Part shown: piece after piece, positions 1 through 6,794 of the stretch
How the letters are laid out: every line of letters starts with the position of its first letter
Numbering within the stretch: position 1 is the stretch's first letter
NCBI GenBank assembly: GCA_003669255.1
Contig: QWPO01000026.1
Span: forward strand, 1 to 12,141
DNA length: 12,141 nt
From: Planctomycetota bacterium
GTDB lineage: Bacteria; Planctomycetota; Planctomycetia; Pirellulales; UBA1268
Reading direction: 5' to 3'
The notes under the pieces: model-generated
Told to the model about the DNA's origin: nothing
Database searches by the model: none
Seen by the model: the letters and a program-made list of their open reading frames with translations, nothing else
Program-made: the position numbers and the translations under genes

Positions 1-63
1 CTCGACGACCTGCCGGGCGGCGGTGGTGACAAACCAGCCGACGGCGACGCGGACGGCGGCTAA
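1..63 (+). CDS. C-terminal tail of an upstream gene (partial)
   Basis: An open frame enters from the left edge and stops at TAA (61-63). The 20 visible residues are low-complexity, rich in Gly and Asp (LDDLPGGGGDKPADGDADGG). This looks like a disordered acidic tail rather than a folded domain. No family can be assigned. The frame is supported only by its composition and by the 36-bp gap before the next convincing start, so a chance frame is possible. Confidence 0.4.
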   Translation, partial: LDDLPGGGGDKPADGDADGG

Positions 64-99
64 CGACCGCCTGTCTTAGGCACCCAGCGGCCCTTTCCT

Positions 100-1509
100 A
101 TGCACATCGTCACCGCCGTTTTCCTCGCCGTCGTGGCGATCGTGGGAACCACCGTCCTCGCCGGGGAGGAACTCACCCCGGCCGAGGCCCGGGCGATCGC
201 CCGCGAGGCCTATGTCTACGGGTTTCCACTCGTCGACAACTACCGCATCCAGCATGCCTACTTCGTCAATCGTGCGAATGCCGATTACAAGGCCCCCTTC
301 AACCAGCTCGTCAACATCCCTCGCGTCTACACACCCGCCGACAACGCGGTGCAGACCCCAAACTCCGACACACCCTATTCCTGGGCCGGCCTTGATCTCC
401 GCGCCGAGCCGATCGTGTTGACGATTCCGCCGATCGAGCAAGGCCGTTACTGGAGCGTGCAGCTGATCGACTCCTACACCCACAACTTCGCCTATCTGGG
501 AAGCCGCACCACCGGAAACGATGGCGGCAGCTTCCTGATCGCCGGACCGTCGTGGCAGGGGGAAATGCCGACCGGGATCACGAAGGTGATTCGTTGCGAG
601 ACCGATCTGGCCCTCGCGCTGTTCCGCACACAACTGTTTGCCCGAGGCGATCTCGAGAACGTCAAGCTGATTCAGGCGGGATACAACGTTGCGCCGCTCT
701 CTGCATTTACCGGCGTCGAGGCACCACCGGCGGCTCCGCCGATCGACTTCGTCCTACCGCTGTCTCCCGAAGAGCAGAAGACATCGCTGCGGTTCTTTGA
801 TGAGTTGAACGTCGCCTTGCAATTCTGCCCCGAACACCCATCCGAAACCGGCCTTCGAGCCCGGTTTGCCCGGCTCGGCATCGCGGCCGGTATGCCGTTT
901 GACGCGGAGTCGCTCCCACTGGAGATCAGGCAGGCGGTTCAGCAGGGCATGGCCGATGCCTGGGCCGATCTGGCGGCGCTCAAGACGCGGATCGACAAGG
1001 GGGAGGTCACGTCTGGCCAAGTCTTCGGAACCCGTGAGTTTCTTCAGAACAACTACCTCTTTCGGATGGCGGCCGCGGCGCTCGGGATCTACGGCAACTC
1101 CCAAGACGAGGCGATCTACCCGGTCTGTTCCGTCGATGCGCAGGGCCAGCGATTGGACGGCGGGAAAGCCCGCTACACACTCCGCTTTCCGCCAGACGGC
1201 CTCCCGCCAATCAACGCGTTCTGGTCGATCACGCTCTATCGGTTACCCGAGAGCCTGCTCTATGACAACCCGCTCGATCGTTACCTGATCAACTCTCCAA
1301 TGCTCCCCTCGCTCAAGAGGGATCCAGACGGCGGCCTCACGATCCACGTGCAGCACGACTCACCGGGTGCCGACCGCGAGTCGAACTGGCTGCCGGCCCC
1401 GGCGGGACCGTTCGTGGTCTACATGCGGCTCTACTGGCCAAAACCCGAGGCCATCGATGGCCGTTGGAAGCGGCCGGAACTCGTCCCGACGGCGTTGCCG
1501 CTGAAGTAG
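100..1509 (+). CDS. Secreted DUF1254/DUF1214 domain protein
   Basis: The 469-residue product starts with a hydrophobic signal peptide (about residues 1-21, ending VLAGEE), so it is probably exported. Residues about 30-200 match the DUF1254 pattern: AREAYVYGFPLVDNY, then a TPNSDTPYSWAGLDL stretch and YWSVQLIDSYTHNFAYLG. Residues about 340-455 match DUF1214: NNYLFRMAAAALGIYGN, then LPPINAFWSITLYR and a PAPAGPFVVYMRLYWP ending. Length and domain order are normal for the family. Proteins of this type are widespread in environmental bacteria and their biochemical role is poorly defined, so no reaction is assigned. The ATG at 100 is chosen because it gives a complete signal peptide; no strong Shine-Dalgarno sequence is visible before it. 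It converges on the protease gene at 1571, with 61 bp between the stops. Confidence 0.9.
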   Translation: MHIVTAVFLAVVAIVGTTVLAGEELTPAEARAIAREAYVYGFPLVDNYRIQHAYFVNRANADYKAPFNQLVNIPRVYTPADNAVQTPNSDTPYSWAGLDLRAEPIVLTIPPIEQGRYWSVQLIDSYTHNFAYLGSRTTGNDGGSFLIAGPSWQGEMPTGITKVIRCETDLALALFRTQLFARGDLENVKLIQAGYNVAPLSAFTGVEAPPAAPPIDFVLPLSPEEQKTSLRFFDELNVALQFCPEHPSETGLRARFARLGIAAGMPFDAESLPLEIRQAVQQGMADAWADLAALKTRIDKGEVTSGQVFGTREFLQNNYLFRMAAAALGIYGNSQDEAIYPVCSVDAQGQRLDGGKARYTLRFPPDGLPPINAFWSITLYRLPESLLYDNPLDRYLINSPMLPSLKRDPDGGLTIHVQHDSPGADRESNWLPAPAGPFVVYMRLYWPKPEAIDGRWKRPELVPTALPLK

Positions 1510-1570
1510 TCGCCTCCGGTGATGCCCCCCTCGGCCTCCACCCGGACCCCCGACCCCAGCGGATTCTCCA

Positions 1571-2668
1571 TCACTGCGGCCGTCGCCCAACCTGGACGAT
1601 GACCGTGTCCTCCTTGCCATCGCGGACTAGGCCGAGCGGCACCTTCTCCCCGATCGGTGTCCGCGTCACCTTGAGCACGAGACCAGCCGGCTCGGCCACC
1701 GGCACACCGTCAAACGACACCACAAGGTCTCCGGGCCGAATGCCTGCGAGTGCCGCCGGCGATTTCGGCTCAACGGCGACCACCAACGCCCCGAATACGT
1801 CGGGCGGAGACGACGCCAACAGCATGCCCAGGTGGCCGCGCTCGACATACCCGTCTTCAAGAATCTCGCGGCAGACCTTCCGGGCCGTGTTGCTTGGGAT
1901 GGCGAAGCCGATGCCCGAGTAGTCCTTGCCGACGATCGCCGTCGTGATCCCCATCACGCGGCCGTGGACGTCGACGAGCGGGCCACCGGAGTTGCCCGGG
2001 TTGATGGCCGCGTCAGTTTGGAGGAACTCCTGGTAAGGACTGTCCAGTACGCCCCTTCGCCCCACGGCGCTCACGATCCCGTAGGTGATCGTGCGGTCGA
2101 GACCAAACGGGTTGCCGATCGCCCAGACCATCTCCCCCGGCTCCACCGTGTCGCTGTCGCCCCACGTGGCCACGGGCAGATCCTCGGCCTCGATCCTCAG
2201 GACGGCCAAGTCGGTGCCCGCGTCAGCACCGATCAGTGTGGCGGTGAACCGGCGACCGTCGGCAAGCGCGACGTCAACCTCGCTGCTGTTGGCGACCACG
2301 TGATAGTTCGTCACGATCACCCCGTCGCGTTCGACGATGACCCCCGACCCAACCTCCTCGGCCGTCTTGCCGATCGGTCGCAGCCCGCGCAGTGCCGCGA
2401 TTTCGTCCGCCACTGAGGTGACTCGCTTTTTCGACGTCACGTTGACGACCGTCGGGCCGATGATCCTCGCCAGGGTCGTGAACATTTTGCCGACCGACGT
2501 CAGTTCCGCCTGCGTTGCCGCGTCCCGGATGGCCGCCAACTCCGCACGCGTGCGGGCATACTGCATCCGCCCCACGAACGAAGGCCACGCGATCAGGCCC
2601 ACGAGGGTCACGAAGCCTAGAAACAACAGCAATGTCCGCCGGTCGGCGTTCGTAGGAGAAGACGTCAT
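1571..2668 (-). CDS. Membrane-anchored HtrA/DegP-like serine protease with one PDZ domain
   Basis: The 365-residue S1C-type protease begins with a short cytoplasmic tail and one membrane helix (about residues 12-31), then a likely helical linker. The trypsin-like domain shows the full triad: H123 in TNYHVV, D153 in GTDLAVL and S227 in NPGNSGGPL. One C-terminal PDZ domain (about 290-360) contains AGIRPGDLVVSFDG. It is probably a periplasmic-side quality-control protease anchored in the inner membrane, as in DegS-type architecture. Substrates cannot be inferred. The open frame extends upstream to 2872, but that part is the shadow of cinA. ATG 2668 is chosen because it overlaps the cinA stop as ATGA, with GGAAGGGA upstream, and because it opens the hydrophobic anchor. 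Translation is probably coupled to cinA. Confidence 0.92.
   Translation of the reverse strand: MTSSPTNADRRTLLLFLGFVTLVGLIAWPSFVGRMQYARTRAELAAIRDAATQAELTSVGKMFTTLARIIGPTVVNVTSKKRVTSVADEIAALRGLRPIGKTAEEVGSGVIVERDGVIVTNYHVVANSSEVDVALADGRRFTATLIGADAGTDLAVLRIEAEDLPVATWGDSDTVEPGEMVWAIGNPFGLDRTITYGIVSAVGRRGVLDSPYQEFLQTDAAINPGNSGGPLVDVHGRVMGITTAIVGKDYSGIGFAIPSNTARKVCREILEDGYVERGHLGMLLASSPPDVFGALVVAVEPKSPAALAGIRPGDLVVSFDGVPVAEPAGLVLKVTRTPIGEKVPLGLVRDGKEDTVIVQVGRRPQ
2665..2668 (-). promoter_or_regulatory. ATGA stop/start overlap coupling cinA to the protease gene
   Basis: On the minus strand the cinA stop TGA (2667-2665) and the protease start ATG (2668-2666) share bases. The purine-rich GGAAGGGA just upstream could act as its ribosome binding site. 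This arrangement usually indicates translational coupling inside one transcript. Confidence 0.8.
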
Positions 2669-3864
2669 GATGCGTTCCCTTCCAGCATCCGGAGCCTCAC
2701 GAGGTTGATCGCCGTTTTTGCCGCCCGGTTGGGGGCGAGGTCGACGCCGCCGCCGAAGACATGTTCGAGAACCGTGACACCCGCGTCGTCTGCGATCGCC
2801 ACGTCCACCGCCCGCCGACCCTCGGCCGCCGGCCGGACGTCGCCGACGGCGAGGCCGACCGCTGCGGTCCATTGGCGGCGAGCATCCTCGGCGGCCGTCC
2901 GCACGTCGGCAAGCCCGGCCGGCATCACGCTGCCGCCACGAAACACCCCGCCTGTCGCACCCCGACGGCCGTCGGCCTGAGCCAGCAGTGACGCCACCCT
3001 CCCGGCCGTGCCCGACTCGACAGACGCAAGCGACTTGCCGCTCGACGCCACCGCCGCCAAGACTGCGTCCTCGATCTCGTCGTCCTCGACGCCGTAGGCG
3101 ATCGTGCCGAGGCAGTCACGGATGATTGCCTCTGTCGGGGCCATCTTCGCAAGGCACTCCGCCTCGTCTCGGCCCCGCGCGGCGATCCGCAGCGTGATCG
3201 TCGCCTCGTGTGCCGTGATCCCCACGAGCGGATCACGGCCGCGACGGACGAGATCGGGGAGCATCGCCTCCACCGCGCTTTCGCCGGCCCCAAAGCACTT
3301 GATCCGCCTTTGCACGATCGTGGCCCGGTCGGGAAGCATCGCCATCACCGCAGGCTCGACGGTCGCCTTCCACATCACCTTCATTTCTGCAGGCACGCCC
3401 GGCAGGGCGAACACGCGGCAGGCTCGTCCAGGACCGCCGGGGAGATCCACATCGATGCCCGGCGCCGTGCCCTCGGGGTTGGGGATGATGCGGCTGCCCC
3501 GCGGAAACATCGCCTGACGACGGTTCGACTCGGGCATCGGCATGCCACGCTTCGAAAACCTGGCCTCGACGGCGGCGAGGGCGTCGCCGGACAGATCGAG
3601 CGGAACCCCGGCCACCGCGGCGAGCACGTCGCGGGTGAGGTCGTCGGCGGTCGGCCCCAGCCCGCCGGTGACCACGACGATCGGCGCCCGGGCCGCCGCC
3701 AGCCGAAACGCCTCGATGCCCGCCTCCAGCGTGTCAGGAACCGTCGTGTGGAACGTCACCGGCACACCCAAGACCCCCAGCTCAGTGGCCATCCACCGGC
3801 TGTTGGTGTCGAGTCGCTGTCCCGACGTGAGTTCGTCACCAATCGCGATCACTTCGGCGTGCAT
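2665..3864 (-). CDS. cinA: CinA-family protein with divergent C-terminal (PncC-like) domain
   Basis: The 399-residue protein has the CinA two-domain layout. The N-terminal MoCF-like domain is clear: AEVIAIGDELTSGQ at 3-16, VVVTGGLGPTADDLTRD at 63-79 and a VFALPGVPAEMKVMW stretch at 151-165. The C-terminal domain (about 265-395) corresponds to the NMN deamidase PncC, which recycles nicotinamide mononucleotide, but is badly eroded. The usual ESCTGG reads ESGTAG (283-288), the YSN...K segment is replaced by GSVMPAGLAD, and the VTGIAGPGGG loop reads VGDVRPAAEG. A helix resembling RAAKTAINLVR still closes the domain. The fold is therefore probably present, but deamidase activity is doubtful. The start at 3864 gives the canonical family N terminus. 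No good Shine-Dalgarno is seen. It leads an apparent two-gene operon with the protease. Confidence 0.88.
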   Translation of the reverse strand: MHAEVIAIGDELTSGQRLDTNSRWMATELGVLGVPVTFHTTVPDTLEAGIEAFRLAAARAPIVVVTGGLGPTADDLTRDVLAAVAGVPLDLSGDALAAVEARFSKRGMPMPESNRRQAMFPRGSRIIPNPEGTAPGIDVDLPGGPGRACRVFALPGVPAEMKVMWKATVEPAVMAMLPDRATIVQRRIKCFGAGESAVEAMLPDLVRRGRDPLVGITAHEATITLRIAARGRDEAECLAKMAPTEAIIRDCLGTIAYGVEDDEIEDAVLAAVASSGKSLASVESGTAGRVASLLAQADGRRGATGGVFRGGSVMPAGLADVRTAAEDARRQWTAAVGLAVGDVRPAAEGRRAVDVAIADDAGVTVLEHVFGGGVDLAPNRAAKTAINLVRLRMLEGNAS

Positions 3865-4011
3865 AGGGAGGGCCGGCTTTCTGCGGGCGATACCGCCGCT
3901 CCCGTGGGGCGGCTATCCTGCTTCAGGATGCAGCGGACCGACCACGGTGCGGGGCGACAATCGCCCGGCTGGTCGGTACCGATGCTCCGACCACCATACC
4001 ACCACCCTGCC
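3865..4011. promoter_or_regulatory. Divergent intergenic region between cinA and the oxidoreductase-like gene
   Basis: This 147-bp region must hold promoters for both divergent genes. The clearest plus-strand candidate is a TATCCT -10-like hexamer (3914-3919). It overlaps a perfect 6-bp inverted repeat, ATCCTG-CTT-CAGGAT (3915-3929). No convincing -35 element is visible. The repeat could be an operator, but that is inference only. Confidence 0.35.
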
Positions 4012-5220
4012 ATGCTGCGGATCGGACTTTTGGGCTGTGACGTGAGGCTCGCGGAAGTCGCTCTGGCGGCGTCCGGCCGGGGCGACCAGATCGTGGCCGC
4101 CCACGACGTCCCAGCGGAAACCGTCAAGGTGCTGGGCATCGTCACCGGGATCGCCTCCTGGGAGCCGCTTCTCGATGCGGCAACCTGCGACGTCGTGCTC
4201 GTCGGTGCCGACGGCTGGAGCGACGCCCGCGCGGAGGCGGTGCGGACACTCGTGCAGGCCGGCAGGCCGTTGGTGCTGTCCCAACCGCTCGAACTCTCGA
4301 TGCTCTGGGCCTACGAACTCGACATGATCCGCCGTGACACGGGAAGTCGGCTCGTGCCCTGCCTCCCGGACCGCCTCCATCCCTTCGTCACCCGGCTTCG
4401 CGGACGACTCGAGGCATCGTTGGCCGGCGTCGATGCCGCCGCCGAGTCGCTCCACTTCGAACGCCGGATGACCGACCGCTCGAAGGCCGCCGTCCTGGCA
4501 CAGCTCGCTCGCGATGCCGACCTCGTGCGAGCCGTGGCGGGCGACCCCGCTCGGCTCTCGACGCTTGGGGCCGCCGAGGCCGAGGCGGCCTGGCCGACGC
4601 TGGCGGTGGGATTCACGGGCGCCACACAGCTTCCCGTGCGCTGGCAGGTGGCACCAGCCGGCAGGCCCGGCCTCACGATCAGGCTGCAGTCGGCCGCGGA
4701 CGGCGTCACCATCGAAGCGCCAGACGATCCCACGAGCGATTGGACGTGGAACGGCGAAGCACACGGCGGTGGCTTCGACCGCGGCGCGGCCACGCTGACG
4801 GCGCTCGACGCCGCGCTCGGCGTCGGCTCGCCGCGCGACACCGACGCGATTCCACCCGCCTCGTGGTCCGATGCCGCCCGCGCGATCGAACTGGCCGAGA
4901 CGGTTCCTCGCAGCCTCGCCAGGGGGCGTTCGATCGATCTGCATCGCGAAGAGTTCAGCGACCTCGGCACCTTCAAGGGCACGATGGCCTCACTGGGCTG
5001 CGGCCTGATCATGGTCGCACTCTTCGTCGTCATCGTGGCCACGGTCGTCGCCGGCGTAGCGAGGGAGTTCGGCTGGGCCGCTGCCGGGGGCCTAGTCGAT
5101 GCCTGGCCGGTCATCGTGCTGCTCGTGCTGGGGCTCTTCTTGGCTCTCCAGATCATCCCCTTCCTGCTGGGGGGCGGAACTAGCGACGCCGAGCCTCCCC
5201 GCCCTCCTTCGAAAACATGA
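4012..5220 (+). CDS. Gfo/Idh/MocA-like protein with two C-terminal membrane helices
   Basis: The 402-residue product starts with a Rossmann-like segment (MLRIGLLGCD, then CDVVLVGAD at 59-67 and AVRTLVQAGRPLVLSQPLEL at 76-95). This matches the layout of Gfo/Idh/MocA oxidoreductases, in which the last part usually carries the EKP motif with the catalytic Lys. Here it reads SQP, and the glycine-rich nucleotide loop is also weak. After about residue 320 (FKGTMASLGCGL) come two hydrophobic helices, about 327-349 and 364-387, and a short polar tail. This suggests a membrane-tethered, possibly non-catalytic, sugar-dehydrogenase-like protein. ATG 4012 is preferred because it begins the Rossmann strand; in-frame ATGs at 3928 and 3982 are alternatives. 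The frame runs open further upstream across cinA, but that is antisense shadow. Confidence 0.7.
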   Translation: MLRIGLLGCDVRLAEVALAASGRGDQIVAAHDVPAETVKVLGIVTGIASWEPLLDAATCDVVLVGADGWSDARAEAVRTLVQAGRPLVLSQPLELSMLWAYELDMIRRDTGSRLVPCLPDRLHPFVTRLRGRLEASLAGVDAAAESLHFERRMTDRSKAAVLAQLARDADLVRAVAGDPARLSTLGAAEAEAAWPTLAVGFTGATQLPVRWQVAPAGRPGLTIRLQSAADGVTIEAPDDPTSDWTWNGEAHGGGFDRGAATLTALDAALGVGSPRDTDAIPPASWSDAARAIELAETVPRSLARGRSIDLHREEFSDLGTFKGTMASLGCGLIMVALFVVIVATVVAGVAREFGWAAAGGLVDAWPVIVLLVLGLFLALQIIPFLLGGGTSDAEPPRPPSKT

Positions 5221-5411
5221 ACCCGTTTCCGCGGCCCGGCAGGTTTTCCCGGCCCGGCCCCTCGTGACGGCCTCCGAGAGCCCCGCTGGAAAGGTGTACG
5301 GGCTGAAAGACCAACGGTGGACGGCTGCCGTCCACCGGCCGATTTTCCCGCAAGGCGTGGTGATTGCCGGGTGGCCGGCGTCCATCGCCACTGGGTCGGG
5401 AGCGATTCGGC
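5221..5411. other. Intergenic region, 191 bp, containing a strong palindrome
   Basis: This is the longest gap between genes in the window. Its main content is the palindrome at 5315-5337, listed separately. A GGGAG about 10 bases before the ATG at 5412 may be the ribosome binding site of the next gene. I see no small gene or clear promoter hexamer pair here. Confidence 0.5.
5315..5337 (+). terminator. 23-bp near-perfect palindrome, possible terminator
   Basis: CGGTGGACGGC and GCCGTCCACCG are exact reverse complements around a single central T. In RNA this gives a GC-rich stem of about 10 bp with a CTG loop. A TTTT run follows at 5343-5346, six bases after the stem. That fits a weak rho-independent terminator for the upstream gene. 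The symmetry would equally suit a dimeric repressor site upstream of the protease gene at 5412. Confidence 0.5.
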
Positions 5412-6722
5412 ATGACGAGGTCGACGGTATGGTTCCCGCTTCTGGGCCTCCTCGTCGCAGGCCTGGTTCATGACGCCGCCCTCGCGGAGTCCCGCCGCAC
5501 CGCCATCGTGATGGCCATCGAGTCGCAGCGCGACTCGGTCGTGAACATTCACGGACAGAAACTCGTCGGCGGCGACGATGGCACCGAAGGGGAGATGCGC
5601 CGCGTCAACGGGATGGGCACCGGCGTGGTGATCGACCCCCGCGGCTACGCCGTCACCAACTATCACGTCGTAGAAGGGGTGCGGCGGATTGAGGTCACTC
5701 TTGCGTCGGGCAAGACCACTGCAGCGACGCTCGTCTCGCACGACCCGCGCACCGACCTGGCCGTCATTAAGATCGCCAGCGAGGCCCACCTCCCGGTGGC
5801 CACGATCGGCACGTCGAGCGACCTGATGATCGGTGAGACGGTGCTGGCGCTTGGAAATGCCTACGGCTACGAGCACACCGTCACCCGTGGGATCGTGTCA
5901 GCCCTCCATCGCAACGTTGAGGTCAGCCGCTCCCAGCGGTACGAGGATCTCATTCAGACCGACGCGAGCATCAATCCTGGCAACTCCGGCGGACCGCTGC
6001 TCAACATCAACGGCGAGGTCATTGGGATCAACGTCGCGGTGCGGGCGGGTGCCCAGGGCATCGGCTTCGCGATTCCGATTGATCGCGTTCTCGACATTGT
6101 GTCGCGGCTGATGTCGGTCGAACGGATCGACCAGACGTGGCACGGGCTCGTGGTTCGGTGCGACGGTCGCCAGGGTGCGGTGGTTGAGGTGGTTCACCGG
6201 CGGAGTCCGGCTGAGAGCATCGGCATGAAGGCGGGCGACCGGATCACGCGGATCGGCGAGTTGACCGTAGCCTGCCAACTCGACGTCGAGCGTGCCCTGA
6301 TCGGGCATAAAGCGGGCGAGAGCATCCCGGTCACCATCGTCCGCGCTGGAGGCGAGGAACAGATTGAGCTGTCGCTCGCTGAAGTCTCCCGCGACTCAGA
6401 GTCGCTCGACGACCGCTGCTGGGCCGAGATTGGGCTACGACTCCAGCCTGCGGCGGCGGCTAAGGTCCAGAAGCTCCAGGCCCGCTATCGCGGCGGCCTG
6501 GTCGTGACCGCCGTTCGGGAAGGCGGACCGGCAGCCGAGCAGGGCATTCAGGAGGGTGACATCCTCGTTGGTCTCCACGTCTGGGAGACGATTGCCCCCG
6601 ACAACGTGTCGTACATCCTCGACAAGGCGATCGAGGAGCACCTCAACCCGATCAAGTTTTACGTGCTGCGGGGCCGCGAGACGCTGTTTGGCCACATCGT
6701 CTCCGACACGGTCCGCCGCTAA
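5412..6722 (+). CDS. Exported HtrA-like serine protease with two PDZ domains
   Basis: The 436-residue product has a signal peptide (about 1-25, ending AALAES) and a trypsin-like domain with an intact triad: H85 in TNYHVVEG, D115 in RTDLAVIK and S192 in NPGNSGGPLL. Two PDZ-type segments follow: about 250-322 (SPAESIGMKAGDRITRIG) and about 340-427 (GGPAAEQGIQEGDILVGL). Signal peptide, protease and two PDZ domains is the DegP/DegQ plan, so a periplasmic protein quality-control protease is likely. The segment between the triad D and S is typical in length. ATG 5412 is chosen over upstream in-frame codons because it opens the signal peptide and has GGGAG upstream. It differs in architecture from the one-PDZ anchored protease at 1571-2668, so the two are not a simple recent duplication. 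Confidence 0.92.
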   Translation: MTRSTVWFPLLGLLVAGLVHDAALAESRRTAIVMAIESQRDSVVNIHGQKLVGGDDGTEGEMRRVNGMGTGVVIDPRGYAVTNYHVVEGVRRIEVTLASGKTTAATLVSHDPRTDLAVIKIASEAHLPVATIGTSSDLMIGETVLALGNAYGYEHTVTRGIVSALHRNVEVSRSQRYEDLIQTDASINPGNSGGPLLNINGEVIGINVAVRAGAQGIGFAIPIDRVLDIVSRLMSVERIDQTWHGLVVRCDGRQGAVVEVVHRRSPAESIGMKAGDRITRIGELTVACQLDVERALIGHKAGESIPVTIVRAGGEEQIELSLAEVSRDSESLDDRCWAEIGLRLQPAAAAKVQKLQARYRGGLVVTAVREGGPAAEQGIQEGDILVGLHVWETIAPDNVSYILDKAIEEHLNPIKFYVLRGRETLFGHIVSDTVRR

Positions 6723-6724
6723 GA

Positions 6725-6757
6725 GACAGGCTCGTTTCCGGAGGAAACTTGCCTGTC
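6725..6757 (+). repeat. Bipartite hairpin after the HtrA-type protease gene
   Basis: Two nested perfect arms are visible. The outer pair is GACAGGC (6725-6731) with GCCTGTC (6751-6757). The inner pair is GTTTCC (6734-6739) with GGAAAC (6743-6748), around GGA. Two-base mismatches (TC/TT) separate them. It starts 2 bp after the protease stop codon and may terminate its transcript, although no T-run follows (CCCCTTCC). The GCCTGTCCCC motif also resembles dispersed REP-like palindromes that I recall from planctomycete and deltaproteobacterial genomes, so it may be a repeat element. Confidence 0.6.
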
Positions 6758-6782
6758 CCCTTCCGCCTGGCGGTCGATCAAC

Positions 6783-6788
6783 CACAAT
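6783..6788 (+). promoter_or_regulatory. Possible -10 element (CACAAT) for thiL
   Basis: CACAAT lies six bases before the thiL ATG at 6795, so transcription would begin at or beside the start codon and give a leaderless mRNA. A recognisable -35 is lacking; TTCCGC at 6761-6766 is the nearest candidate. GAGG at 6790-6793 is too close to the ATG to be a good ribosome binding site. This is a weak, inferred call. Confidence 0.25.
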
Positions 6789-6794
6789 CGAGGC

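Noticed and set aside
1510..1570. Terminator between the DUF1254 gene and the convergent protease gene
   Set aside because: Only distant GTGATG/CATCAC arms with a loop of about 45 bases are visible and there is no T-run, which is not enough to call one.
2669..2872. N-terminal extension of the one-PDZ protease
   Set aside because: The extra residues are Arg/Gly-rich out-of-frame cinA sequence. The ATGA overlap start at 2668 explains the protein fully.
3208..4011. Long plus-strand open frame upstream of the dehydrogenase-like gene, antisense to cinA
   Set aside because: It is Arg/His/Gly-rich, has no recognisable motif, and opposes a well-supported cinA. High GC content gives such open shadows.
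4311..5876. 521-residue minus-strand open frame
   Set aside because: It is antisense to the dehydrogenase-like gene and the start of the exported protease, has low-complexity Arg/Ser-rich composition and matches no family.
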